Of a DNA stretch of 52,310 nucleotides, positions 36,293 through 46,211 are shown one piece after another. The stretch comes from Pseudomonadota bacterium (GTDB lineage Bacteria; Pseudomonadota; Gammaproteobacteria; Burkholderiales; Ferrovaceae). Both the position numbers and the translations under genes were made by a program. Under the pieces are notes generated by a model. That model ran no database searches. It saw only the letters and a list, made by a program, of their open reading frames with translations, and was not told the DNA's origin. The DNA lies in NCBI GenBank assembly GCA_021805445.1, contig JAJZFH010000030.1:1-52310 (forward strand). Direction: 5' to 3'. Numbering within the stretch: position 1 is the first letter of the stretch; each line of letters opens with the position of its first letter.

Positions 36293-39024
36293 GTTTGGCG
36301 TGGCGTTGGGGGCTATGGGCCTGTCTGTGGGCAGGCTCGATCCTTGGGGAGAATGCCCTCGCTGCCGCGGAGGCAGGAGGCTTTCCCAATGTGGCGTTTT
36401 ATCGGGGGACCGATGCGCCTCTGGATCTGCTCCAGGCCTTCGATGAGGTGATCATCGATCCGGCAACGTCTGCCTTGCCCTCGCCGGAACGGTACCCGCA
36501 TACCCGCTGGGCAGCGCGTCTGGAAATCACGCAGAAAGACTACCAGAGTACACCGGCGGCCTGGTTGGAGAAAACGCTCACGCCGTTGTGGGAGAAAGGG
36601 TTTCACGACTTCTATCTGGCCGATAAAGCCGGATTGCCTTCGATGGAGCAGTTTTATACGGCCGTATCTGCCGAAGATCGCTGGCTTTCCCTGGCCTTGA
36701 CCGAAATTCATGGAAAATTCAAGGGGGCACGGATATTCTTGCGGAACCATCCGCCGGTCGCTGAGGCCCATTCAAATCTTTTGACCGGCTGGGTGGTGGA
36801 ATCCATCTTTCAGCCCTATGATGCCCTGCAGGGTTGGTTTCTGACCGTCGATCAGGGTCGTTTGAATGGAACGTTGAGCCAGTTGCATCGGTGGCAGGAA
36901 AAGCATCCTCAAATTCCTTTGATCGACCTCGAGTTTGCCCAAAAATATGATCGACAGGCACAGCGGTCATTGGCACAGAAGTCTGCGCAGGCCGGGCTGA
37001 TCCCCTATGTGACCAGCCAGGAGCAGGATTCTGTTGGCCTGGGAAAACTGGAAGTTATGCCCAGAAAGATTCTGGTGGTCCAATCCCTGGATCCGGGGAC
37101 GGCCATCGAGGAAGGAACGGGGTCCAAGATCCTGTCCCTGCCCATGGATTATCTGGGTTATGACATCCAGTACGTGAACGTCAACGAGGGACTGCCAGAA
37201 GACATTACGCCAGATCGTTACGCCGGTATCGCCGTCTTTCTGGACAAGGATGTGACGGATCAGGACAAATGGCGCCTATGGTTTCTGCAGGAGGTGCATC
37301 GTCACGTCCCGATTGCGGTGTTTGATCGCTTCGGTTTTGACATCGATTTTGAAACCGCACAAACCCTGGATCTCGAGGTGCTGCCGGGCGGGTATCTGCC
37401 GGGGGCGACCGCCCGGATTCTCCACACCGCTCCCATGATCGGCTTCGAACATGCCCCGCAGGTCGAGATACAGGACGCCGTGGGGCTGGCCATCGGCCCT
37501 TCGGGGCAATCCCTGGCACAGATCCAGGTGGGCGACAAGGTCATGGATATGGCGGCCACCCTGCCTTGGGGGGGCTATGCCCTGGCGCCTTTTTCCCTGG
37601 AGTATGTGGGGGAGTTGAATCGCGACTATTGGGTCATCGATCCCCTCAAATTCCTGCGTCAAGCCTTGTCATTGCCTGCGATGCCGGTTCCCGATACCAC
37701 CTCGGAGAATGGGCGACGCCTGTTCTTCGTTCAGGTGGACGGGGACGGATTTCCATCCCGGGCAGAATTTCCCGGTTACGATTATGGGGCAGAAGCCCTG
37801 TATGACCAGATTTTCAAGAAATACCCCATTCCGATGACGGTTTCCATCATCGAGGGAGAAATCAGTCCGACGGGGAAATATCCTGCCCTTTCCCCAACTC
37901 TGGAATCCATCGCGCGCAAAATTTTTGCCCTGCCCAACATTGAAATCGGTTCCCACACCTATTCCCATCCCCTCGACTGGATCCTGGCCGATCCCAGGTA
38001 TGGACAGCAGAAGGAACAGTTATCCATGCAGATTCCGGGCTATACCTTCGACCTCAAACGGGAGATCGAGGGTTCCATCGAGTACATCAATGGTCGGTTG
38101 GCCCCGCCGGGGAAAAAGGTTCGGGTCCTGCAATGGTCGGGGGCGGCAAATCCCACAGCCGCGGCCCTGGAGGAGGCCTGGAAGGCGGGGCTGTATAACA
38201 TCAATGGGGGGGACACCCTGCCTGTCAAACCCGATGGTTCCTGGACGGACATCAGTGGAGCCGGGATCGCCAAAGGGGAGGGTGATCAGGATTACCAGAT
38301 CTATGCAGCGGAAATGAACGAGAACATCTACACGAACGAGTGGACTCGACCGTTCTATGGCATGGTGCGGGTGCTGGAAACCTACGAAATCACCGAGTTC
38401 CCGCTGAGACTCAAACCGGTCGATATCTATTTCCACTTTTATTCCGGTACCAAGCTGGCTTCCTTGAAGGCGCTCCAGAATGTGTATGAGGTGACATTGA
38501 AACAACCGGTGTTTCCGGTGTATACCTCGGACTTCATTCAAAAAGTGCTGGATGCACGCCATGCATCGGTGGCCATGCAGGAGGGGCAGTGGCGGATTCG
38601 GACGGGCAGGAGTCTGCGGGAATTTCGTTTGCCGGTGGGGGAGGTTCCCGATCTGGCCCGTTCCCACGGGGTCATCGGGTACTTGTCCGTTCCCGGCGGA
38701 ACCTATGTCCATCTGGGAGAGGACCAAGCCCGCGTAGCGTTGCTGCCGGTGGGGCATCCGGCGGATGGTTTGCCCTATGTGTCGGCCGCCACGGCGTACA
38801 TCACGCATTTCGAGAGGCAGGGTCGAACGATTCGTTTCGATGCTCGGGGCTATTACCAACCCTATGTGCTGTTGAACCATGCGGACCCTGCCTGTCGGTT
38901 CACAGTGGACGGTCGGGAGGTTCGGCCCACGGAAGATGGGAAGGGACGGTTGAAGGTCTCCTTCCCGTCTTCCGTGGGCGAGCAGGGTCCTGTGCATGGC
39001 ATCGAGGTTCGCTGTCGTGATTGA
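36289..39024 (+). CDS. pelA: PelA: Pel deacetylase with degenerate hydrolase domain
   Basis: PelA processes Pel in the periplasm. From GTG 36289 (GTGA overlap with galE) the 911 residues start with a signal peptide ending ENALA. Residues about 32-243 form the GH166-like hydrolase barrel, but its motifs are eroded: ARLEIT stands where active homologues have YVSVGE, YLADKAG for FLDTLDS and FLRNHPP for LNRGFE. Only VVES (Glu 171) remains. Residues about 257-460 form a flavodoxin-like middle domain. The CE4-type deacetylase follows, intact: Asp 484 and Asp 486 in QVDGDGF, His 556 and His 560 in SHTYSHP. A beta-rich C-terminus ends the protein. It probably deacetylates but does not hydrolyse Pel. 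Confidence 0.92.
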   Translation: MSLAWRWGLWACLWAGSILGENALAAAEAGGFPNVAFYRGTDAPLDLLQAFDEVIIDPATSALPSPERYPHTRWAARLEITQKDYQSTPAAWLEKTLTPLWEKGFHDFYLADKAGLPSMEQFYTAVSAEDRWLSLALTEIHGKFKGARIFLRNHPPVAEAHSNLLTGWVVESIFQPYDALQGWFLTVDQGRLNGTLSQLHRWQEKHPQIPLIDLEFAQKYDRQAQRSLAQKSAQAGLIPYVTSQEQDSVGLGKLEVMPRKILVVQSLDPGTAIEEGTGSKILSLPMDYLGYDIQYVNVNEGLPEDITPDRYAGIAVFLDKDVTDQDKWRLWFLQEVHRHVPIAVFDRFGFDIDFETAQTLDLEVLPGGYLPGATARILHTAPMIGFEHAPQVEIQDAVGLAIGPSGQSLAQIQVGDKVMDMAATLPWGGYALAPFSLEYVGELNRDYWVIDPLKFLRQALSLPAMPVPDTTSENGRRLFFVQVDGDGFPSRAEFPGYDYGAEALYDQIFKKYPIPMTVSIIEGEISPTGKYPALSPTLESIARKIFALPNIEIGSHTYSHPLDWILADPRYGQQKEQLSMQIPGYTFDLKREIEGSIEYINGRLAPPGKKVRVLQWSGAANPTAAALEEAWKAGLYNINGGDTLPVKPDGSWTDISGAGIAKGEGDQDYQIYAAEMNENIYTNEWTRPFYGMVRVLETYEITEFPLRLKPVDIYFHFYSGTKLASLKALQNVYEVTLKQPVFPVYTSDFIQKVLDARHASVAMQEGQWRIRTGRSLREFRLPVGEVPDLARSHGVIGYLSVPGGTYVHLGEDQARVALLPVGHPADGLPYVSAATAYITHFERQGRTIRFDARGYYQPYVLLNHADPACRFTVDGREVRPTEDGKGRLKVSFPSSVGEQGPVHGIEVRCRD

Positions 39025-42000
39025 ACGGGAAAAAATCATTCGTCCGTGGTTGACGTTGGTCCTCGGGGCAGGAATTCTGTTGGCCATGGCCGCCGCCTAT
39101 CAGGGCAATGAAGCTTTTCTGAAAACGGTGGACCCCTACAAACCCACCGGCATTTCCATCGCCTATCTCGAGAGCCGGTTGGCAGGACATCCGGATCAAC
39201 CCGCCATGCTGGAAACCCTGGCCTGGCAATACCTGACCCTCGGGCATTGGGATTCGGCGCTCATGACCGCGCAACGCCTGGAGGACCTGGGGGGGAGACA
39301 GGATCAGGCGCGGGCCCTGTTCATTCGCGTTCGGGTCACGGAGCAGCGGGCTTTCGAATACCCTCTGCAGAGTGCTCAACGGGCGCATTATCTGGGGGAG
39401 ACGCGCCGGTTGTTGAACCGTACGCTCGACTATCACTGGGATGTGCCGACTCTCGAATACCTCGTCAGGATGGCTCGGGATTCCTCCAGTTTCGACGTGA
39501 TGTCCCATGACTATCAGGCCCTCGCCGTCCAGGATACCGAACGCGCACGCCTGTGGTACGCCCGTTATGGTAAAGCCGCGCAGGACAGCCAGCATTACGC
39601 CCTTGCCGCAGAGGCTTTTTTCCAGGTCGAGCGGTTATCCCGGACTGTGTCGGACAAACGGCGTGCCTGGGCTGCCGGGATCGGCGCTCTGGAGGCAGGA
39701 AACCAGGTGGCGGCAGCCTGTGTCGCGGCCGATGCGTATATGGCGGGTCTGGAAAAAGACCCGGAAGCCGTGGCGACCATGCTCAAGTTGGCAAGGCGGG
39801 CACAACGACATGATCTCGAAGTCAGATATGCAAAAATCCTGCTGCAGATCAGCCGGCGCGAGGAAAGTGTCGACCCTGCGGTGCGCTGGGTTCGTTGGGA
39901 TGGCCCAAGGGCGGGTCCGGCCCGGCTGTATTTTCGCGGGCAGAAGTCCGGGTTTTCCGATGGGGTGCCCGGTGCTGTGCTCTGGGCGAAGTCGCCTGCC
40001 CGTTTTCGTCGGAGCGCCGACCAGGAACCGGCCATCAATGGGTTGGGGGTGGGGGCCGAATCCGGACCTGATGCCGAGGATGCCACCTTTGTGAAGGACG
40101 CCACGCCGGAAATCGAGCAGTCTTCCCCGCAGGGCGCGCGCGCGCCGAAAAAGGGTGGATGGGCAGCACCGGCAGGGGCCAACTCAAAAAACTCCGAAGA
40201 TTTCGAGTTGATGTACAGCGCCTTTGTGGGGAATGGCCAGTTGAAGGATGCGGAAGAGGTCTGTCGCAAGGCGCTGGAGCGCCATCTCGACCCTGCGCTC
40301 TGGACCAAACGCCTGGCCCAGGTGGCGCTGTGGAATGGGCAGCCCAAGGTGGCTCTGGAGAATTGGTTGATTTATGCCCAGGCCACGCAGGCGGAGGAGG
40401 CTTGGCAAAACGTGCTGAGGATTGCCCGTCAAACCAATGATGACCGAACTTACCTGACGGCCCTGCTGCATGAATCCGAGCGCAATCCCGATGATCTCGA
40501 GTTGATCGGAAAGATCATCGCCGCTCATGAGCGGTTGGCCGAGCCGGAGGCCAGTCTGAGTTTTCTGAAGGCCCGTGCTGTCGGGTCGATGCGGGTTCCC
40601 TTGCTGGAACGGTATGCTCAACTGGCCGAGGATATGGGGGATGAAGACAAGGCGTTGTGGGCGTTACATCGCTTGCAGGCGGACTATGGACCCTCCCCAC
40701 GCTATGCCGTCGACATGGCGGATATCGATCTGCAAAAAAAGGACCCTCAGGCGGCTTTTGATGAATTGGTTCAGGTCAAATCCAGGGTAGGTGTGGACAA
40801 GGGGAATGCCGCCTTCTGGCGAGCCTACGCCGAAGTGGCGGATTTGTCGCACCATGATCAGGCCGCCAGTGAAGGCCACAGGAAATTGCTGGAGTCCGGG
40901 GGGTACGACGGCGATGATCTCCGGGATATGGAGAATTACTACACGGGGTATCCTTTGGATGCCGGCAGACTTTTTGAACTGGAATTCCGTTTGACGGGCA
41001 AACTGCAACCCTTGTTGAATGCCATGAGCAGTTATTCCACCGCTCGGGCCTGGGGGCGAGTGTATGCCTTGTTGCAAGGGCTCACGACCAGACAACGCGC
41101 CGAGTTCGAATCCGATGCCGATTTTTTGATGGCGCGGGGGGGGTATTTTGCACGCAGTGGCCATTGGAAACTGGCCTTGGCCGATATGCACCGGGCGATG
41201 ACCCGGCCCAAAGTCGGCGATAGCCAGCGGTTGGATTATTTGTGGAATCTGGTGGACTTCGGGGCGGATGATGAATTGAGTACCGTGCTCTATGCCTGGC
41301 GCTATCGGATCGAAGCCGACTCGATTTATTGGGGAGCCGCAGGGGCCGCCTACGTTCGCTTGAACCAGCCTGAAAAAGCATTGAACTACCTGTCCCGGGA
41401 GGTCAAGGAAATGAAGGAGGACCCCCAGTGGTTGCTGATTCTTTCCTATGCCCAGGAGGATTCCGGGGATGGGGCTTCGGCATGGCGTTCGCGCCGGGCG
41501 GCCTGGAATCGTCTCGGTGCCTTGATCTCTGCGCCGCTTCAGCCTTCTTCCTCGATCCGGAATCTGGTGTCCAGAGGCAATGCGTTGCAACCCGTCGCTC
41601 CTGTGTTGGATACGGGCGGTGTGGATTCTCCTTTGGCACTCCGGGTGACCTTGAGTGAACTTTTTGTGAATGGGGATGCTTCCCTGGACTACCTCACTCA
41701 ACTATTGCAACGCCGGCATTGGCGGAAGCGGTCGGGAGATTCTCTTGGAACGGCGGAATCTTTATTGGGCAACCTCCGCGCATTTCAGGACGTTCCCTTG
41801 ACGACCGGGGACGATTGTCTGGAAGAACTGGATGCAGAAGGCTTGTCCCCCGAGGCCAAGAAAAAGGTGGTGTCGAGCGAGCGTTGCCGGATCTCCAACG
41901 CGGCCAAGGATGTGGCGACCTCCTGGGCCCTGGGTGGGGAACATAACGACCTGGCGCGGGCCTGGCTGGCACAGGAGTATGGCAACCGTTTGCTGCATTC

Positions 42001-43213
42001 CACCGATGCCCGGATCACGCTGGCCCTGGCGGAGAATGATCGGGAGACGCTGGCCCGTTTGATCGACGATCAGGAGAACAAGATCCAGGTGGATCAAAGG
42101 GTTGAAATTCTAAAACAGTTGGGTCGGAGAGCGGATGCGCAGACCGTCGCCTTTGATGGAGGAGAAAATGCCCGTGACAATACCCCCCGTCATGAAATCG
42201 AACGGGAGGCGCTGCTGACCCCCAGCGACAACATCAGTCAAAATCAGGATCCTTCCCCCGGACCTTACTGGAGCCCGCAGGGTTATATCACTCCCTCCGT
42301 GGTGACCGGCATGAACCTCAGCACCTGGAGCCCCTTGTCCTATGTGGAAAAGTCTGCAGGCGTGGGGTTTGCTCTGAGCAATGAGTATACATTGGATGTG
42401 GAAGCCATTCAGCGCAACCAGACCGACCTGAATACCCGTCAGATCGCTTACGTTCCCGCCCAGGACAACAGCATGGCCGTGACGTTGGGCGATCATACCG
42501 ATGCCCGGGACTATGGCGTGACGGTGGGCCATCGTTCGGCCTGGTATGCCTTTGATACCTACAGTGGCAGTGCCCAATACACTTGGTCGCCAACGCTCAA
42601 GGCCAGGGTGATGGCTGGCTGGAACCAGTTCACGGATCTTTCTCCAGTCATTCAGGTGATGGGGATGAAGAATATGGTCGATATGTCGTTGGAATGGCAG
42701 TTTATCTCACGGTGGTTCCTCAAAACCTCCGTCGAAGGCGATCGGTTCAATGCGCAGAATGGAGAATATCTCGGCAATGGGCTATTGTATTCCATGGAAA
42801 TGGGATATCAGTTGATGACCACTTTGCCCAACTGGAACCTGCGTTTCGTGACCTATGAAGGCCGATTCAATTCGGCAGGGAACGCGGTACAGCCTCAACT
42901 GGCGACCCTGGTGCCCAGGGGGCAGGCGCTCAATACGGCCTTTTTCATGCCGGGAAACATCTCTCAATATGGGCTGATGACGGGGTATGGGACCGACTAT
43001 GAGAACAACTATCTTCGTTCGGGCTGGCAGCCCTACGTGGACGCAGGGGTCGTGAAGGATACGGTGCTGGGATTGCTGCCCCAGGTCAGCGCGGGGCTGG
43101 CGGGACCGATCTTTGGCGGGGACTATGCCCGGATCTATTATTTCCATGAAACGGCACCGGGCAGTACGGAATCCATGACCCAGATCGGGGGCAGTTATCG
43201 GTATTTTTATTGA
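39017..43213 (+). CDS. pelB: PelB: outer-membrane exporter with TPR scaffold
   Basis: PelB guides Pel through the periplasm and out of the outer membrane. I chose GTG 39017 (8-nt overlap with pelA); ATG 38996 is possible. The 1398 residues start with one membrane helix (IIRPWLTLVLGAGILLAMAAA), then many TPR-like helix pairs, and finish with a porin-like beta-barrel of about 350 residues ending in YRYFY, a typical outer-membrane C-terminus. It is about 200 residues longer than P. aeruginosa PelB (1193). Part of the excess is a low-complexity Gly/Ala/Pro-rich linker at about 291-395. Confidence 0.93.
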   Translation: MIEREKIIRPWLTLVLGAGILLAMAAAYQGNEAFLKTVDPYKPTGISIAYLESRLAGHPDQPAMLETLAWQYLTLGHWDSALMTAQRLEDLGGRQDQARALFIRVRVTEQRAFEYPLQSAQRAHYLGETRRLLNRTLDYHWDVPTLEYLVRMARDSSSFDVMSHDYQALAVQDTERARLWYARYGKAAQDSQHYALAAEAFFQVERLSRTVSDKRRAWAAGIGALEAGNQVAAACVAADAYMAGLEKDPEAVATMLKLARRAQRHDLEVRYAKILLQISRREESVDPAVRWVRWDGPRAGPARLYFRGQKSGFSDGVPGAVLWAKSPARFRRSADQEPAINGLGVGAESGPDAEDATFVKDATPEIEQSSPQGARAPKKGGWAAPAGANSKNSEDFELMYSAFVGNGQLKDAEEVCRKALERHLDPALWTKRLAQVALWNGQPKVALENWLIYAQATQAEEAWQNVLRIARQTNDDRTYLTALLHESERNPDDLELIGKIIAAHERLAEPEASLSFLKARAVGSMRVPLLERYAQLAEDMGDEDKALWALHRLQADYGPSPRYAVDMADIDLQKKDPQAAFDELVQVKSRVGVDKGNAAFWRAYAEVADLSHHDQAASEGHRKLLESGGYDGDDLRDMENYYTGYPLDAGRLFELEFRLTGKLQPLLNAMSSYSTARAWGRVYALLQGLTTRQRAEFESDADFLMARGGYFARSGHWKLALADMHRAMTRPKVGDSQRLDYLWNLVDFGADDELSTVLYAWRYRIEADSIYWGAAGAAYVRLNQPEKALNYLSREVKEMKEDPQWLLILSYAQEDSGDGASAWRSRRAAWNRLGALISAPLQPSSSIRNLVSRGNALQPVAPVLDTGGVDSPLALRVTLSELFVNGDASLDYLTQLLQRRHWRKRSGDSLGTAESLLGNLRAFQDVPLTTGDDCLEELDAEGLSPEAKKKVVSSERCRISNAAKDVATSWALGGEHNDLARAWLAQEYGNRLLHSTDARITLALAENDRETLARLIDDQENKIQVDQRVEILKQLGRRADAQTVAFDGGENARDNTPRHEIEREALLTPSDNISQNQDPSPGPYWSPQGYITPSVVTGMNLSTWSPLSYVEKSAGVGFALSNEYTLDVEAIQRNQTDLNTRQIAYVPAQDNSMAVTLGDHTDARDYGVTVGHRSAWYAFDTYSGSAQYTWSPTLKARVMAGWNQFTDLSPVIQVMGMKNMVDMSLEWQFISRWFLKTSVEGDRFNAQNGEYLGNGLLYSMEMGYQLMTTLPNWNLRFVTYEGRFNSAGNAVQPQLATLVPRGQALNTAFFMPGNISQYGLMTGYGTDYENNYLRSGWQPYVDAGVVKDTVLGLLPQVSAGLAGPIFGGDYARIYYFHETAPGSTESMTQIGGSYRYFY

Positions 43214-43275
43214 GTGGGTAGGGAAGGCTGCGGCAGAATTTTCAACTTGAAAGATACGTCGGGAGACAGGACATC

Positions 43276-43809
43276 ATGAAATCGAATAGAACCATTGCTG
43301 GGGTGCTGACGGCAGCCACTGTCGGGTTGGCCGCCTGTTCAACGCTCGATGTGGGGCAACCGCCCTCCGTGGCCTCGAATGCCTCATGGGCGCTCCTGCC
43401 CCTGGCCAATTATACGGAAACTCCGGATGCCGGAGACCGGGTGGCCAGCATCGCGGAAAGTATCCTGCATCAGAAGGGGGGAATGGACCTCAAGCGTTAT
43501 CCTGTCAAGGATGAAAAGGATACGTTCATTTTTGGGAACAATGCCAAGGTGCAACAGGCCGCCATGGACTGGGCCAGTCAAAACAGGATTCAATATGCCC
43601 TGACCGGATCTGTCCAGGAGTGGCGTTACAAGACGGGCGTGGATGGTGAACCTGCCGTCAGTGTGACCTTCAATCTGGTGGACATGACCACCGGAAAGAT
43701 CCTCTGGAGCGCGACGGGTAGCCGGAGCGGCTGGAGCCGTTCGAGCGTGGGATCCGTGGGGCAGACGTTGATCGATCAGTTGTTGACCCCCCTCGAACAC
43801 ACGCATTGA
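43276..43809 (+). CDS. pelC: PelC: outer-membrane lipoprotein of the Pel exporter
   Basis: This 177-residue lipoprotein (lipobox GLAAC, Cys 21, Ser at +2) forms a periplasmic ring that funnels Pel towards PelB. GGGAGA precedes the ATG. The body contains WALLPLANYTETP and SVTFNLVDMTTGKILWS, typical of the family's alternating beta/alpha fold. It follows pelB by 62 nt; the gap holds nothing but the ribosome site. Confidence 0.9.
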   Translation: MKSNRTIAGVLTAATVGLAACSTLDVGQPPSVASNASWALLPLANYTETPDAGDRVASIAESILHQKGGMDLKRYPVKDEKDTFIFGNNAKVQQAAMDWASQNRIQYALTGSVQEWRYKTGVDGEPAVSVTFNLVDMTTGKILWSATGSRSGWSRSSVGSVGQTLIDQLLTPLEHTH

Positions 43810-43821
43810 GCCGAGACGACC

Positions 43822-45216
43822 GTGGAAAACGCTATCCAGACGGCCAAAAAATCCCGTTTCAGCGATGCCCTGGACGGGGTGACTCTGTACAGTCGTTTCT
43901 TTGCGAAAACGGTCATTCGTCCGGTGGCGGTGATCGAGGTCGTGGGGTACATGGGTGCCGCCATCGGGGTATTTTATCTGATCAACCCGCAGGACCCGCT
44001 GTTGCTCCTGCTGTCCTATCCCTGGATCTGGTTGGTGGCCACGGCCCTGGCGTTGCGTTATGGCGCTCTGATGGGCGTACTGGCGGGGTTGATGATCGTT
44101 CTGGCCTGGGAGATCCTGTATCGGGGTTATCAGGGCAATGGGGTGCTGAGTTTTCCGGTGATGTTCATGTCCGGAGGGTTGGTTCAGGTGATTCTGGCCG
44201 GGCATGTTCGCGATGTCTGGTCGAATCTGTTGGTCCGGGCCAACGGGATCAATGGCTACCTCAATGATCACTTGGCGTCCCTGACCACGGCCCACTATCT
44301 CCTGCGGGTTTCTCATGACCGACTGGAACGCGATTTGTTCACGAGACCGGCAACCTTGCGCAGCGCCCTGGAACACATGCGCGAAATTACGGCGCTGTCC
44401 ACCGATGCCGGAGAACCCGATTCTCCCTTCAAAGGGGCACAGGCGGCACTGGACCTCATCTCGATGATTTGCCAACTGGGTTCCGCAACCCTTTATGCGG
44501 TGACTCCCGACGGTCAGGTGGCGGATGAGTCCCATGCCTCAGTGGGAACGCCGATTCCCTTGAATCGGGATGACCCGGTTCTGATGGACTGTCTGGCGCG
44601 TCAGTCCTTATCCCACCTCAAGGCGGTGGATGCGGAGAAATTGGGCTCCTACTATGTGGCGGCCCCGATCGTCCAGGTCTCGGGCGACTTGATCGGGGTC
44701 CTGTTGGTCCATCAGATTCATTTCATGGCGCTCAACCACGACAACATGCAATTGATGCGGGTATTACTGGACTACTATGGAGACGGTCTGGCACAACACC
44801 AACTGGTCGGCCAGGTCCATCGTCTCATACCCCAGTGTCCCTATGGATTTGCTGCCGAGTTGGAGCGGATCTCTCATCTCAAGAAACTCTATGGCATCGA
44901 TTCTTCGCTGGTGGCGCTGAGTTTTCCGCGCTCGGGTCCGGGGGATCTGCAGTTTCAGCAGGTGACTCGCCAGTTGCGCTCTCTGGACATGCTCTGGACG
45001 GACCAGAACGATGAACGGCAATTTTCCTTGTTCCTGATGCCGTTGACCGAAGGAGACGGTGTCCTGGGGTACATGAACCGGATCGAGGCGGGTTTGCAAC
45101 AGACCTTCCAGACAACCCTGGCTGAGGCGGAAATCCGTTTTTATTCGACGTCCGTCAAACCACGAGATGCCGACAGGGATTTGAAAATGATCTACGATCA
45201 GGTGCGAGCCGCATGA
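43822..45216 (+). CDS. pelD: PelD: cyclic-di-GMP receptor of the Pel synthase
   Basis: PelD is the inner-membrane receptor whose binding of cyclic-di-GMP switches on Pel synthesis. The 464 residues begin with four membrane helices (about 33-130), then a helical linker, a GAF domain (about 200-325) and a degenerate GGDEF domain without the GGDEF motif. The inhibitory-site motif is kept as RSLD (Arg 386, Asp 389), and Arg 420 in YMNRIEAG corresponds in spacing to the third ligand-binding Arg of P. aeruginosa PelD. It starts at GTG 43822 and overlaps pelE by 4 nt. Confidence 0.93.
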   Translation: MENAIQTAKKSRFSDALDGVTLYSRFFAKTVIRPVAVIEVVGYMGAAIGVFYLINPQDPLLLLLSYPWIWLVATALALRYGALMGVLAGLMIVLAWEILYRGYQGNGVLSFPVMFMSGGLVQVILAGHVRDVWSNLLVRANGINGYLNDHLASLTTAHYLLRVSHDRLERDLFTRPATLRSALEHMREITALSTDAGEPDSPFKGAQAALDLISMICQLGSATLYAVTPDGQVADESHASVGTPIPLNRDDPVLMDCLARQSLSHLKAVDAEKLGSYYVAAPIVQVSGDLIGVLLVHQIHFMALNHDNMQLMRVLLDYYGDGLAQHQLVGQVHRLIPQCPYGFAAELERISHLKKLYGIDSSLVALSFPRSGPGDLQFQQVTRQLRSLDMLWTDQNDERQFSLFLMPLTEGDGVLGYMNRIEAGLQQTFQTTLAEAEIRFYSTSVKPRDADRDLKMIYDQVRAA

Positions 45217-46211
45217 TTCCCGTGACGATCATTCTGGGATTTTTGGCTTTTCTTTTCCAGGGTCTGGCCCTCCATGCGCTGATGGGGCCCCCGGCCGGCG
45301 TGGACGTGTTGCTGGTTTTTTTCTTCTGGCAAGCCTGTGCGTCCCTGCTGACGACAATTTTTTATGCAGTGCTCTGGCCTGAATTTTTTGCCCTTCCCGG
45401 ACGGGCTTCCTTGTTGCATGTCTTTTTGACCTGTCAGTTCTTGCCGGTGGCCGGTGCCCTGCTTTTTCTCACCGAAATGGCCGTTCACCGGTTTTTGAAA
45501 CCGCTCCCGGATCACGGTTACCTGGGGGCCGCCGACACCCCCGAATTCAATCATCACCTGTTGACCCGCATTACCCATGGCGTGGGTTCCCGCCTGCTGG
45601 CCAAACTGACCACCACCGAGGCACCCCTGGCCAGTAAACTGTCTGCGGTGGTGACGTTGCGCTCCATGCCCCTGCGCTATTCCGGCCAGATGCTCTCCGA
45701 TCTCCTGGCGGACTCGAACGACGAGGTCCGCCTGTTGGCTTATGGAACCATGGATGGAGCCGAAAAAGAGGTGATGAAACAGATCTATGAGATTCATCAT
45801 CAACTGGCTTCCCTGCCGGCAGGGCAACCTCCCGTTCAACTGTGGATGCGCATGGCCGAACTGTATTGGGAACTGATCTATCAGAATCTGGTGACGGGCG
45901 AAGTGCGTCAACATACGCTGACCCAGATCGCCCATTTTGCGCATCAAGTCCTGGACAGGTCTCCCGAGGAGGCGGAAATGTGGTTTCTCCTGGGACGTTG
46001 TGCGCTGTTGCATCGAGATTATGGAACGGCAGAAAACCATTTTCTGCACGCGCAGCGATTGAACTATCCTCAGGATCGTCTGTTGCCCTGGCTCGCCGAA
46101 GTGGCTTTCCTGAAAGGGGAACTGCATCGGATTCCCTACTTGCTCAGTGGGTTGCGTAATAGTGCGCGCATGCCCCAACTCCAGCCCCTGCTGAGGTATT
46201 GGTTGCCATGA
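45213..46211 (+). CDS. pelE: PelE: inner-membrane component of the Pel synthase
   Basis: This 332-residue protein has two to three N-terminal membrane helices (about 3-24, 30-55, 65-88) followed by a cytoplasmic helical region. Two TPR-like repeats lie near the C-terminus (EMWFLLGRCALLHRDYGTAE and DRLLPWLAEVAFLKGELH). In the known Pel complex PelE helps bring PelF to PelD and PelG at the membrane. ATGA overlaps at both ends couple it to pelD and pelF. Confidence 0.88.
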   Translation: MIPVTIILGFLAFLFQGLALHALMGPPAGVDVLLVFFFWQACASLLTTIFYAVLWPEFFALPGRASLLHVFLTCQFLPVAGALLFLTEMAVHRFLKPLPDHGYLGAADTPEFNHHLLTRITHGVGSRLLAKLTTTEAPLASKLSAVVTLRSMPLRYSGQMLSDLLADSNDEVRLLAYGTMDGAEKEVMKQIYEIHHQLASLPAGQPPVQLWMRMAELYWELIYQNLVTGEVRQHTLTQIAHFAHQVLDRSPEEAEMWFLLGRCALLHRDYGTAENHFLHAQRLNYPQDRLLPWLAEVAFLKGELHRIPYLLSGLRNSARMPQLQPLLRYWLP

